Shown piece after piece: positions 24,395 through 36,641 of a stretch of DNA of 64,000 bases (the stretch's first letter is position 1; each line of letters begins with the position of its first letter). The translations under genes were made by a program, and so were the position numbers. This stretch comes from Membranipora membranacea (lineage: Eukaryota; Bryozoa; Gymnolaemata; Cheilostomatida; Membraniporidae): assembly GCA_914767715.1 (NCBI GenBank), contig OU612067.1:24712162-24776161 (forward strand), read 5' to 3'. Under the pieces are notes generated by a model, which was not told where the DNA came from, ran no database searches, and saw only the letters and a program-made list of their open reading frames with translations.

Positions 24395-24760
24395 CGCTCA
24401 TTGTACTGGCATGGACGGCTTTCCCTGTAATATCCATCTGAGTGTAGGTTGAATAGTAAATGCTATACCTTGTAGTAATTCATTTTTAAAGCTTCAAACA
24501 TTTAGAAAAGGGTAGGCATAGGAAAATTTTATGTGAAATGGCATATTTGTGAACAAGGGATAGGATAACCAGGATTGTACAATGAGTCACTAGATCAATT
24601 CCTGTATTATAACTTTGCAAGGTAGGCGTGCAACTGGATCAAACTAGCCTTTACCCCGAAATACTTCCTCTGCACAATGACAGGCCACAGTTAACAACGG
24701 ATATACAATGAATAAACACCCGTATTGTAACAAGAGTGTCCAAAAAGTTCCCCTGGCAGC
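24395..24760. repeat. Dispersed repeat, copy 1
   Basis: It matches 25925-26490 in direct orientation: shared blocks include GTACAATGAGTCACT, CAGGCCACAG and GTGTCCAAAAAGTTC, in the same order with insertions. No coding sequence was seen in either copy. Confidence 0.6.
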
Positions 24761-24764
24761 AGCA

Positions 24765-25259
24765 TCTCAAAAAAAAAGTAATAAAAAACTACACCATAAA
24801 ATCTGAAGAGCATGCAGTACTATGGAAGCTTGAAACCTTAATTTTTACAGCAGCTCTAAGAGTGCGTGATTTTTTTTTTATATTTGTTGTTAGTTAAGTT
24901 GATCAGACTTAACTTGAATTGTATTTTACTTTTGGGTAAATAATTAGGTAACTGTTGATACATACAGTGAATAGTCACCTGAGGCAGGACATTTTGAGTT
25001 TTTGTATGCTGAACTGTTGACTTTCCTCTCCGATTATACTATATCAAATATCATATTATATTACAGCAACCCACAAACGGCTAGCCCTGATCCTGTACAA
25101 TCCTTTATCTCGTGATGGAGCTGTTGAAGAAGCTGACAATCTACAGTCAGGATTAGAAGCTGTCGGTTGTCGAGTCCTCAGAGACAAGTGGACTACCAAA
25201 CCAGAGCTTAGTGCCCTTATAGATGAGGGACTACAGGATGCAGCCGGATGCTCACTGCT
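24765..25259 (+). pseudogene. Ankyrin-caspase gene copy A, fragment
   Basis: Only part of the second intron-exon unit of the 29.8-48.3 kb family survives. The intron sequence starts near 24765 (CATCTCAAA...AGTAATAAAAA), the acceptor TTACAG is at 25061-25066, and the exon from 25067 encodes the start of the caspase p20 segment (LILYNPLSRDGAVEEADNLQ). Homology stops abruptly at 25259, just before the region that would encode the catalytic SHG. No ankyrin exon precedes it and no p10 exon follows. It is a dead fragment. Confidence 0.8.
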
Positions 25260-25309
25260 ATCCATAGAAATCAGACAATATTCTTACAAGGGTGTATCTT
25301 TAGTATTAT

Positions 25310-25445
25310 GGTTGCTTGTACATACACTCAGGGGGGTTTACTCTCTATGCATGAACAAAGTGAAATTTTTGGGCATGATCACATTATCAGTGGATCATTA
25401 GAGATAGATGTCCCTCCCCACAATGCATCAAACTTTGAATTTACA
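25310..25445. repeat. Short dispersed repeat, copy 1
   Basis: It begins GCATACACTCAGGGGG (with a G run) and continues through TTTACTCTCTATGCATGAAC to CACAATGCATCAAACTT. It is nearly identical to 27876-28012; a partial copy lies at about 23525-23550. It sits directly after the breakpoint of caspase fragment A. Confidence 0.65.
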
Positions 25446-25756
25446 GGTTACTCTGATAGCCGCTATATTAAACCACAAGCTCCTCAGTTGATACTTGATC
25501 ATTCTTTCACCAAAGGATCAATGTAGTTGATACATTTGCAAACTTATCATAGTCTTGACACAGTGTCACATTTGATAAAGTGGTCAACGCTTGTCCTATA
25601 TTATTTATTTATATTATGCAATTGAACCAATGCAATGCTATAATAGGCTTCTTAAATTAGCTGTGTTGTATTGAAGGTCATTCCGAATCAAACTTTGAAA
25701 AGTAACTATACACTCATCTCATAGAGACTTACCAAAAGTTTACTAATAATAATAAT

Positions 25757-25880
25757 ATATGAGTAGGAGGTAGCTCAGCTGGTAAGAGTGCCTTCCCGCA
25801 AGGCCTTGGTTCAAGACTCAGTCATTCCAATGAATTCTGGACACTGCGCCGCATATGTGCTCCTGCCTGCAAATTCATTA
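25757..25880 (+). mobile_element. tRNA-derived SINE
   Basis: It has an RNA polymerase III A box (TAGCTCAGCTGGTAAGAG, 25771-25788) and a B box (GGTTCAAGACTC, 25808-25819) at tRNA-like spacing. The acceptor stem does not pair properly, and an unrelated tail ending in a TA-rich tract follows. These are the marks of a SINE rather than a working tRNA gene. Confidence 0.65.
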
Positions 25881-25924
25881 TTATATATATATATCAACAC
25901 AAATATTTTTTTCTCTCAACACAA

Positions 25925-26490
25925 ATTTTACTGGCACCGACAGCATTCCTTGTAACGTCCGTCTGAGTGAAGGTTGAATTGTAGTATTGCTATATGTTGG
26001 AGTAATTCATTTTTCAAGCATCAAACATTGAGAAGACAGAAAGCATAGGAAAAATTCCTGGCATATCTGTAAACAAGGGTTGTCACTTTTAAGTAGACTG
26101 ACCATCTCTTCCTCTATATACTAATGGATGTTATATTAAGTTTTAGATGATGGTGTATTGCGAGTTCTTGCATTTATATATCACTGTGTTTCATATATGT
26201 TTGTTGTAGTCAAGAGTATTTTTGCCACTGCCTCCATAGCTGTACTGACCCCTCGGTACTACTGAAGCAGCAACGTGACTGTGTTTGCTCAGCTTGAGGA
26301 TAGCCAGGATCGTACAATGAGTCACTTGATTGTCTCATGTGATATAAATTAGCAAGGTAAGGGTGCAACTGGTTCAAGTTGGCCTTCACCCCGAAATCCT
26401 CCCTTTACACAATAACAGGCCACAGGTAACAATGGACCAACAATGAGTAAACACCCTTTTCATTACAAGTGTGTCCAAAAAGTTCGCCTG
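25925..26490. repeat. Dispersed repeat, copy 2
   Basis: The diverged partner of 24395-24760, with about 200 bases of extra sequence inserted near 26090-26290. It ends at GTGTCCAAAAAGTTCGCC. Confidence 0.6.
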
Positions 26491-28427
26491 GCAAACACAC
26501 AACAATTTCAATGGTGATGTTTGTGTTAGAAACAACATTTGGCAACATTAAACCACATTAGCCATTATATAAAGAAACATTTAATACTCTTTACTGATAA
26601 GAGTGCGTGAATTTATTCATCACTGTTGCTCACAGGAATCAGAAGTCATCCTTATAAACAAACGGTGTTGAAAATCCCAATAGAAAATGTGTATAGTGTC
26701 AACACTCAATCATTTAAATACCCCCCCCCCCCTTTAAAACGGATAATTCTCGCTTGTTTCAATATTTTTAGACAATGTTGTAGTTCATTCCCTGTTAGAA
26801 AGCAATAATCAAAGTTATACTTAATCAGGAACTAAGTATTCACTGGAGAAAAGGTTGCATTTTTCACATGCTTAAAAAAGCTAAATTTGAGGCTCGCTCA
26901 AATTTACTCAGCCTCTACTTAATTTAGACTCCCACCTCAGCTGGGTGAAAATTGAGAGCTAGCTGTAGTGTAGTCCGAGATATAAGAACCAAGGTCAAGG
27001 AGCTTTAGACAGTGACTGCCTGCAGGATAGAGGAAGGGGGACTTCCGGGATGCGCACGGGAGATACGCAAGAGCCACGAGGGTGACAAGGAGCCACAGAG
27101 AGACCAAGCTGAGCTAGACTTACTATAGAGGGCCAAAGGGCTACAGAACTGTTGAGTACCATACATTATACTAGCTAACATAGGGTCATCCATAAGTAGC
27201 TAAACTAAACTCTAGCTGACATTTCATCATCTACAGCTGCTTAGAACTCCTTGAAGATTGATCAGTAAACCGATGCCTGTTCACTTTGATATATTATTCT
27301 AAAACGCAGTAGCGAAAAATGCTGGAATATTTATGAGTCATAAGTTATTGATTTTTTTTGCTAGCTGCCCTTTAGAAAACTAATTGAGTGTATAGTTGAA
27401 TACACAGAGTCTCAATTATTGAATAAAGCTGTGTAAGCAATGAACAAAGGAAATAATAAAGAACTTGTATGGAGTCTACAGTATAATCTTTTGTCACAGT
27501 GAGTAGTCCCTGTGTTACAACCTCGCATCAATTCTTAAGAAAAATCAACTATAGCATGCCTTATGTTTGTCAGTAAGACGCTGTGTTACATCGTTGAATC
27601 ACATACAAGTCAACTTCACAACATGGTATGTTCGTAGATACTGTTTAATCTTATCCAAAATACTTTTACTATCTTGTTTACTCTATTCTAAAGCAAGTTG
27701 TGTTTCTTCTAACTATAATACTGGTTTGGATTGTCCACACAAGACGGCCTCAAACTGGCTAGCAAGCATCTTTCTCCGTTGCACTCGGCAAAGTGTTTAA
27801 TCTGTGGAATGTCAAGTCTAGTATCTTGATGCTGATAGCATGTAATACAACTACTTTTTGAAGCAAAAGTTGTCGATAATTGTGCATACACTCAGGGGGG
27901 GGGGGGGGTTTACTCTCTATGCATGAACAAAGTGAAATTTTTGGGCATGATCACATTATCAGTGGATCATTAGAGATAGACGTCCCTTCCCACAATGCAT
28001 CAAACTTCGCCGTTGCTGTTGCTAGTGTCAATATCCACAAATTTCAGACTAAGTCAGAAATATATCGACCAAAGCTCTGAAGGTCAGAATACCAACCTCC
28101 TAGATATTACAAGCGTCGCTCTCAATTGTTCTCATCTTTAAATCAAGGTTGGGTACCTAATATCACTATCTGTGCGGAATGGATACCAAGGGGCGATATT
28201 GACGCACTGCTCCTAAACAAGACAAGCAAACTTGTTGCACCAGAATTTTGACTGAATTCATCACTAAATCAGTTAGCGTACTAAGGTCATCGAACTGCTC
28301 ATAGTCATTAAAAGTAAATATTCCACTATCAAACATCAGCCGAGAAACTGATGTGTTTAATGATGTGTCAAGGTTGATTTTCTCTACTGCGGAACAAATC
28401 TAATACCTCAACCACAGATTGGCCTGC
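26491..28427. other. Intergenic DNA, no gene recognised
   Basis: It contains a C run at about 26720-26730, a G run at 27894-27908, a locally more GC-rich patch at 27000-27190 without a recognisable protein, and the second copy of the short repeat (27876-28012). Confidence 0.4.
27876..28012. repeat. Short dispersed repeat, copy 2
   Basis: It matches 25310-25445 in direct orientation with few differences, mainly the length of the G run. Confidence 0.65.
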
Positions 28428-29771
28428 GTTTCAGATAAACTAATCAATCAGATCTGAGCATAATATTATTATCATTACGTGGCTTTATATATTGCTACTT
28501 CCTTGTAAGATGCAGTAAGGGGAAATTTTGGATTTCACAATGAGTCATGATTGAAAGGATGCTACATTTTTGCATCACAATTTAACATAAACATCTGGAT
28601 TCACTGTATCAACACTTTTTACTGCGGTTAGAATACATCACAAGGTTAGTCAAGTGTAACAGTTTCATTTGCATGAGTGATAAGTAGATGAACTGTCAGT
28701 AGGAGCTTCACAGTAACTGATCACAGCAGTCTTCTCTCAAAGGTACTTTCTCATAGTAGTAGAGGTTCCTAGTTAATTAGAAAAATTACTTTGTATTGTG
28801 CACTGAAGATTGTCTGTATGAGGCTCAACTGAAATGCTGTGTTAAAAAGTGATATAGCGATTGGGGTATCTCAATCGAATGGAATTCCCTCTTCCTTTAC
28901 AATATTGAGCAAAGGCAGATATTTAGTGGGCATCGGTTAAATTTGAAATATCTAGCCCTGTAATTGAATTACCCTAGGAATCACACTTATGTCACGAGAT
29001 CTGAGCGAATATGTGAATTCAATTATAAGTACAGGAACAAGACAATTACGATGGCTAGAAACCTCTCTATTATCGTCAAAATGACCTGGCTACCCTGTGT
29101 GCCGTCAATCTGGCATTATTTTCAGCTAAAAGTTTGGTTGATTCCAACGTCCCTCATATTTGGTGCTAATAAATTATTGAGCGATAGCAAGTTTTCAATA
29201 ATGCACAGATTGAGAGTTGCTAGGAATTTAACAGCGTGTCACGAATTGATAAACTTGTTTACATAGCATCTAAGATTAGATTAAACTGTCCAATTACCAG
29301 TGGAGAAATAACCTTTATGAATATAGTATGTTTGAAAACAAAACTGATCTTAGTTCATTTTTGTTATCGAAACCAGCACATGAGCTGCCCTATAAAACTC
29401 ATAGACTCATTGATTACCACTAGAATTAATTGCAGACGTCTCACTATTGTAAGTATTGACATCATACAATAATGAAGATCTTACATAAAACCCTGGAATA
29501 ATCATTTGAGAGAATAATTAACAATCCGGTCCCAAGCTCTACTATGAAATTCAGACCCTTGGATTTACACAAAATAATATCAGGATTGAAGACAGCATTA
29601 ATTTCACTGATTACTACATTAAAATAAGGGGCTGCATCAGGATAATCGCTGTGTGTGATCAATAGTCAGGATATGTAATGTGAGGTAATATCAAATTTAC
29701 AAGATACCCTGCATAATAAGAATAAAATGTATATTATATATATTTTGACAGGATTAACTGCTGTCATAACT

Positions 29772-31815
29772 ATGTCTTCAGAGTCAGCAAAGCAGCGTCT
29801 GGAGGATATGATGAGGGAGTATTGTGAGTCTCTTTGTGACAAGTTACCTGCAATAGAGGAGCTCAGAGATGTGCTGCCTCAGCTGTCTAATTATAAGAAG
29901 ATGGGTATAATACAGAAGGAGTACTCACCATGGCTCACACCACTGCACTGTGCTGTACTCAGAGGTCACACAGAGATACTGAGTACACTCCTCACATCTG
30001 TAGAGTCAGCGGATAGAATGAAGCTCCTGCTGCTTCTGTCTCCACTCCCACCTCTTATTTATGCAGCACGGTGGGGTCACACAGAGACAGTAAAGGTGAT
30101 ACTGGACAGTCTCACAGCTGATCAGCAGCTACAGATCATGTCTGTACAATTGTATGGTAAGACACCTATTCAGTTGGCTGAGAGTAACAGAAAGACAGAC
30201 ACAGCAGCACTACTGAGAGAATATCAGTATAAGGCAGAGTGTGTACAGAGAGGAGAGTACGGTGAGTTAATATTTTTCAAACCATAAAAAGTTAAACATG
30301 ATGTAAGCGCATATCCCACAATGCAACCAACCTAGAATTCCCAGTAGGAATATTCTTAGCTGGAATATAGTATAATTGTCTTGATAGAGCGCCACATTCA
30401 ATAATAGGCAAAAATCTCAGCCTTTGAAAATCACAATAATGCTAAGTTATTTAGTCTGAAATAAACTGTGTGATACCTGTTTTTTTTTAATTTGTGTAGT
30501 ATTTAATGCTAAACTAAATGCATTACATGGACAAGTGGTCCTATAATCTACTTTATGGTCACATGACATGCCACTTGGAGATTAATCTTAACATTATATT
30601 ATAAAGGTAGGAGTAGGGATTAAGTTTCGATTCTATTGGTTTAGTTGCATTGTGAGGGAACTTAATTTTCTCCCTTTTGTCTTGGTTTTTAAAAGTCGGG
30701 GCATCTCAAATAAAAAGTAATAAAAACACTACACCATATATTCTGAAGACCATGCAGTACCATGGAAGCTTAACACCTTAACACCTTAATTTTTACAGCA
30801 GCTCTAACAGTGCTTGATTTTTTTTTATATTTGTTGTTAGATGAGTTGATCAGACTTAACTTGAATTGTATTTTACTTTTGGATAAATAATTAGGTAACT
30901 ATTGATACATACAGTGAATAGTCACCCAAGGCATGACATGGAGTTTTCTATGCTGAACTGTTGACTTTCCACTCTGATTATACTATATCAAATATCATAT
31001 TATATTACAGCGACCAACAAGTCGATAGGCTTGATCCTGTACAATCCTATATCTCGTGATGGAGCTGTTGAAGAAGCTGACAATCTACAGTCAGGATTGG
31101 AAGCTGTCGGTTGTCGGGTCCTCAAAGACAAATGGACTACCAAACCAGAGCTTAGTGCCCTTATAGATAAGGGACTACAGGATGCAGCCAGATGCTCACT
31201 GCTGATGGTGTGTATCATGTCACATGGTCGAGCAGGAAACCTGAAATGTGAGCCACACTGTGAGGGTGGGGACCGCTTCATTGTTATCAACGACATCCTC
31301 CTAAAGTTGAAAACCAAGCTTCCTACAGATTTACCAATGGTGAGATGATTGTCATAATTGGCAAATATAAGTTAATTATTCTCTCCCTATTTTTTGTTGC
31401 ATGACACACTCTTCATCTGACGTTTTGTAATCTTGATTGAGAATATTGAGAGTGAATTGGATAATGTTAATGACTTCCTTATTGTTGATAGGTAATGATG
31501 GTACAAGCCTGTCAGCAGTCCGGGGCAGTGGTAGGTAGCCACGAGGACGATATGCCTCTAAGGTGTTCATCTGAGGAGAACAACCACATTGTACTCAACA
31601 GACCACACACCATGCTTCTCCTGCCTACAATGAGAGATGGATTTGCTAAGCGTGGTGCCTACATTGATGCAATAACACAGCAGTTAAAACAAGCAGGCCA
31701 GAAGACAGACATCTATGAGCTTCATCAGAGAGCTGTTTTCTTCATGAAAGAAAAATACGGGAATAAACAGACAGCAGAGATAAGGTCGACATTGAAGAAA
31801 AGACTCATGCTTTAA
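29772..31815 (+). CDS. Ankyrin-repeat caspase-like protease, copy B (intact)
   Basis: Three exons: 29772-30261, 31011-31339 and 31492-31815, all with GT-AG borders and matching phases, giving 380 residues. An acceptor at 29750-29751 just before the ATG implies an upstream 5' UTR exon. Residues 1-50 are helical and charged. Ankyrin repeats follow at about 55-79 (TPLHCAVLRGHTEILSTLL), 93-115 and 128-151. The caspase p20 part begins near 170 and has the catalytic His235 in MSHG. Exon 3 opens with VMMVQACQ, giving catalytic Cys280; the 45-residue spacing is near that of classical caspases. The p10-like part (LLLPTMRDGFAKRGAYIDAI to STLKKRLML) closes the protein. Caspases are Cys proteases that cut after Asp in death and immune signalling; ankyrin repeats bind partners. 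The substrate is unknown. There is no CARD or death domain; the ankyrin part may serve that recruiting role (inference). Confidence 0.85.
30262..31010. other. First intron of copy B
   Basis: A 749-base intron shared with copy C (36955-37779) and partly with fragment A. It contains TCCCACAATGCAACCAA at about 30308-30324, a motif that recurs in other copies. No coding sequence was found in it. Confidence 0.6.
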
Positions 31816-34439
31816 ATACAGTTCTAAGTTCTAAACATCTACCATTAGTGACTGTAACAGCATTTAGACTCATTCTTTTTCTGATGATGGGTAAAATCTA
31901 GAATATTATTTGGATGGGTGACAGGGTCTGACATCTTGTAGATAAGATGATATATATATACATAGATCCCCTTGTTATCCATGGGAGAAACCTTGGTTTG
32001 CTTTTCGCTACAAAATGCTATACATAATTCAGATCTAATATTTTAAACATCGATTAAAACCACATATGACTCCTCTTCCGATGGAGACAAGTCTAAATCA
32101 GTATGTGAACCATTTTCAATTATGATCCGAGTTGAATCAAATTATGTTATTTTATTTCTCGTGATGAAAAACTTTCTGTTCTATAGTTGACAACCAGCAA
32201 TATTACCAACAGATATTGATTTCGTTCTATTTTACCTTCAAAATAAAATATTCCCGACCGAACATATGAATGATAACTTGATAATATTTTTTATTAAAAG
32301 TTGTCGTTCTTACTGAGTAATAAACTAGCGAATACATATTTATCAAACCAGAAAATCTTCAAAGTGGAAGGTGAGAATGGACTATACTTGAAATTTTGCA
32401 CTCCCTCATTATCATTGAACAACAGCTTAAAACCTGAACATAGTCTTCTTTATAATATTTTTTCATCATGTAACACCTTATGCATAGTATGCATGATTGA
32501 CGGAAATGTCCATCGGTTCTCGATCAGATACACCAATCTGTGTATTCCTCTAAATTATTCGCTGATTGACAATGCTGTCCAACACTTCTGTGCCTTACCT
32601 TTATCCGGAAATTAGGCGTCTGAACTCAAAAGTCTGTTTATCAAGCTGGCAGTCTCAGTCTGTTAAGTAAAGAAACCGGGCAAGTTAATACTCGATCATA
32701 AATCTTACGGTGGTTGTCTCCCGCTGATAAAAGGACAGACAACCTCCTTACTATTGATAGTGGATCATTGCTAGGCTTAACCAGGGAAGTTTCAGAGAAA
32801 CTGCCTGGCTTACCCTCACCACTCCTGATTTTTTCTATTGACTGACCTCAAAATATCTTGTGTCCGATACTTTGTTTTGACTGTTGCAAGTACTACATAT
32901 GAAAAGTGCTAATACGCTGAAGGCTACAAGGATTACCTGCTCAATGGCCAGATATTTTTTGTAGAAAATTTAGGTGAGAGAGATTGTCATCAGCTATAAT
33001 GTTTGCAAAAAAATTGTTCAGATGTTGACTAACTGATGATCACTCCAAACTGGTGATTTTATTTAAAGTGTTAGTGGTATGATGCTTTCAACTGTTGCCT
33101 CCTTTCTTCTCCTGACTTCTGTTCAAATTTTAGTTACAATTTCTTGCTATCAAATTTTATTTTCAGATTTTCTGTTTTAATCATCGGTGAGTGACCTTCA
33201 TTTTGGGTGATTTCAAGCAAAATCCTTTTCAAAACCACTAACCAGGCAAGTCTCCTAAAAAAATGATTTCCCACCAAGTCCACCAGCTCAAACGAGGATA
33301 GAAAAGGATACCATAATAATTTTAAAATTCTTAACCAGCTCTGATTTTGTTTGTTGACTTTTCAGTTATATATTCATTTATTGCATACAAAAGCGATAGC
33401 TAAACTACTCAGAAAATAAGAATTAATGTAGAACTGTAGTTATGTAGATATATTACAAGCAGAAATAAGCTCTAGAATTCGGTATATAAACCAGAAAAAT
33501 TAAAGAGTAGTTAGGCTGGTCAAACACAAAATTGGAAAAAAGTAGTGGTACAAGCTCTGGTATGTATGAGACATGACCAGCCATGCAGAGCAATATATTA
33601 CCACCAGATGATCACTACAAACAAGTGTAATCTTTTAACCAAAAATACAACAATTGTTGTCATGCATTTAAATGTGAGTGTGTGGATTCCTTACAACATA
33701 CTGAAAATAATAATAAGTAAGCCACCCAACCAAATATAAAACACGTGGCATCAGGGATTCTAAAATTAGTGATTGATTGAAACAATAAGCCTGTATGGAT
33801 TAGTCACAGAACAGTTATATATATGAAAGAGGGTAAATAGCTATCTATAAAATAGTCCCCCCAGTACTCTCATTTCAGGGAGAGAATAATTTTTCAAACA
33901 GATGATCTGCGAAGAGCACGAAAAGTTTCCCCCAAGGTAGAAATAGTTTCACCTCTTCACAATAACCTCTCGGCTAATCTACACTTGGAAAAACCCTCTT
34001 AGCAAAACAACTTCAAAGAGCACATGTCACAAAGCAGAAAATAAATAAGATAGAAAAATAATCAAGTTATGTCATGTAAAATAATGGTACAAAAATTGGG
34101 TCCTGTCAGAGTACAACACAAAAACAAGCAGCAAGTCAGACTCAGCTGTAAATTATCATGTCAATAGGTAAAAAAAGAGCACCATACATATTCTGATCTG
34201 ATCTTAGGAAACTGAAACTTGTCTTTTTTTTCTTTCATGACGCTGTTAACATCAATACTGCGACTTAGCTTTGTGTAGAAGTGTGTCATCACAGCGTTAC
34301 TACATACAACCTTCTCATGTTCACTATATAAAAAACTGATTTCGAGATTTCAAATGCCAATAGTATTCAGTGGGTAAGGTTAGCTATACTAGGCAAGACT
34401 CTGAATACAGTCTAGGGCAGTTGACACTGCATAAGTTGC
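31816..34439. other. Downstream flank of copy B
   Basis: A candidate AATAAA lies at 32242-32247. Frames such as 32301-32615 persist in unit C (38896-39210), but they lack an ATG at their start and carry mostly amino-acid-changing differences, so I do not call genes. A conserved 40-codon frame near 33885-34005 ends in TAG in both units and is of unknown meaning. Confidence 0.45.
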
Positions 34440-34583
34440 TTACTCTACCTGTGGATGCCGTGATGTTTCTGGGTCAATATGCCTCTCCCATTTAATCATC
34501 AGGGCTTGAGTGACAAAACTGACCACAACTGATACTGGTTGATCAGGATCAAGCCCTTCAAAAAGAAGACAAGGATTCCTCAT
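34440..34583 (-). pseudogene. Candidate - strand coding segment, unknown protein (unit B)
   Basis: On the - strand an ATG-initiated frame of 47 codons reads LLFEGLDPDQPVSVVVSFVT and continues with a WERHIDPETSR segment to a TAA at 34440-34442. Unit C has the same frame (about 41022-41165) with several changes and a different end, but no ATG. About 60 bases upstream on the same strand, at 34640-34755, another open segment reads GRKVFVFDGEITCTH. Together with the 34924-34983 segment this looks like the remains of a spliced or decayed gene antisense to the caspase genes. I do not recognise the protein. Confidence 0.3.
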
Positions 34584-34923
34584 TTCTTTTTTCAAATGCA
34601 GTTAGTCAAAGAGTAATTTTCTATCCCAAGTACACATGATCTGTGCTTATTTTGAAAATATTCTGTTTGCGATGGGTGCAAGTGATCTCCCCATCAAAAA
34701 CAAATACTTTTCTCCCATCACTTGTTGCATTGTCATTAACAGCTTTCCTTGTCTGATTGTAGGTTGGATGCTAATCATTGCTATTTAATGAGGTTATACA
34801 TTTATCAAATATTAAAAGTTGAGAACACAGGTCGGACAAGAATCTACAACACCATACCTGTAAACAGTACTTTAGATTGAGTCAAAGACTTAACTTAAAA
34901 TTAACTTAACAATTACTGCTTTT

Positions 34924-34983
34924 CTGCCGCGGCTTTCCTGCCTTCAATGTGCTGCCGCCGCTGTGCCCACGCCCAAGCCCTGA
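34924..34983 (-). pseudogene. Candidate - strand exon, GC-rich (unit B)
   Basis: A GC-rich island in AT-rich DNA. On the - strand it follows a TTTCAG acceptor and reads AWAWAQRRQHIEGRKAAAEKQ up to a TAA. Unit C (about 41515-41570) reads AWAYWRQHIEGRKAAAEKQ: it lost exactly 6 bases and has a synonymous change in the penultimate Lys codon. This fits past coding constraint, but the sample is small. The family is unknown. Confidence 0.3.
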
Positions 34984-34989
34984 AATGGT

Positions 34990-36600
34990 TAGGAGACTAA
35001 ATAGGAATAAAACATCTCAATTACTCAATCACTATCATCTCATTTTCACTCCAATTTGATATTCATATATATTATAATTATAAATAATATTGCGCTATGT
35101 GCTATGCTGACCAGGCTGACCTTAATGGAGAGTTATCCTCCTTTAGGTTATGAGGGGGCAACTCCTTACCAGGACCAGTCATACGAACAAGAATGCTGTT
35201 CTTTTCTATACATGTCCAGGGACATACATGGTATAAAAGTTTGTCCAATATTGTTTGATATACGGGTTTGGGCACTGACATGGACCTTCAACATCCAATG
35301 GTCATGGAAATTGACCAATTTGCCCAAATGGACACACATAGACAACAGAATCTGACCTGCTTCCCCAGTGATAATAATTATATCCTCCCCATCCTGACTC
35401 TTTGTATGACATATTATATTTGTGTTGGGTTTAATACAGGATTGGTGATCAATTATCTCCTCCTAAAAGTTTATCATTGATCAGATCAACCATAGCGAGC
35501 AGGATTTGTCGTTAGAAGTAGAGTTATGTTTTCAGAGGGTCCACCGAGAGAGGACAAGCGGGAGCGGACAAGTTTGTTGACAAAATTATGGTTTTTCTAA
35601 TGCATCACAAAGTACATGTTCCAAACAATCTCTTGGCCAACAACCTGACTGAACTGCGGCAGTAAACCAGCGACTGATTTTTAAATATATGCAAGAGTTT
35701 ATTTATCAAACAGTCTATGCTTGTACTTTGATTTTGTGCGATGATTATTTTGTAGATTTGAGAAGTCGGACGCTAACGGGTTACATTCATAACTCTGTAT
35801 CTTATTCAGCTCAGCTCATCACATCAATCTTTGTCTGCTGTATTCTTGTATTTTGACATCAGATTACCAGCTGAGATGATTTGATTATTTTTGAAAGGGG
35901 AAGTAAGTTCTTAAAATGGAATTTAAGCATGACACAGCTACATCAATGTGGGAAATGATACATTATTCTTTTCAATCATCATTAGATTTACTGTGGAATG
36001 AAATAGACTGATTTTCCTTTTATGTTGAGGCCAGAGGGCGGACAAAACATGCAAAGCTCCCATAAATGAGCTTATATTATCCTAATATAACACAGTTTGA
36101 TGGCTTCAGGATAAATTTGATGAGTCACAGTGGAATAGATGGAATATGTAATTTATTCCACAGTAACCAATACTCTTTTGATAGTGAGCTAATGATCTTT
36201 TGTTGGAAGCTTTTTTTGTAAATTATTATGAATAGAAGGTGTCTTACTTCATCATAATCATATCATCATATACTACAATGGGATGTGCATCTGTAGAATT
36301 TTATGAAAAATCAGGACTAACAAAAGTATAAAGCCAAATACTTACAAAATAAAAATTGTTATAAGGTTTCACTTATTTTCTATATTTGTTGTGTTAGCCA
36401 GGGTCGCATACCACAAAATTGGCTCACTGCAGCAGGGAGACTACTCACTAAATCAGACTGTATTCCAGTACTTTACCAAGTCAGGTCAGTGAGGCAATTC
36501 AGACACAGATTATCTATCAGACATCACAGTTTGGAGTTATAGTTTCAATATATTGATTAGGGAATACATTAGGAATATCATAATCTACAGACAATTGTAA
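34990..36600. other. Distal flank of unit B
   Basis: It matches 41580-42637 except for a piece at about 35310-35560 that is absent from unit C. No gene recognised. From 36310 to 36600 the sequence is specific to the start of copy C. Confidence 0.4.
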
Positions 36601-36641
36601 AAGTGTATTATTTTTGTAGATTAAAACTGATAGATTTAGAA

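Larger units (their letters stand above)
28428..36310. repeat. Segmental duplication unit B (ankyrin-caspase locus)
   Basis: The 5' part (28428-30300) is nearly identical to 42640-44510, at an offset of about 14.2 kb. The part after the first exon (about 30290-36310) matches 36960-42637 in unit C. The alignment ends sharply near 36300 and 42637, where unit C joins the 5' flank of unit D. Flanks and introns are conserved as well as exons, so duplication was recent and by unequal exchange or replication slippage over several kilobases. Confidence 0.85.

Noticed and set aside
25764-25830. Functional tRNA gene
   Set aside because: A and B boxes are present, but the acceptor stem mispairs and the sequence continues into a SINE-type tail.
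28964-29472. Two overlapping reading frames (100 and 78 codons) conserved at 43183-43691
   Set aside because: The whole flank is a recent duplicate at about 97% identity by eye, so shared frames are expected. The longer frame begins at TTG, not ATG, and the few differences mostly change amino acids.
32301-32615. 104-codon frame kept in unit C (38896-39210)
   Set aside because: It has no ATG at its start, no acceptor that clearly opens it, many replacement differences and no recognisable motif. Inherited by duplication.
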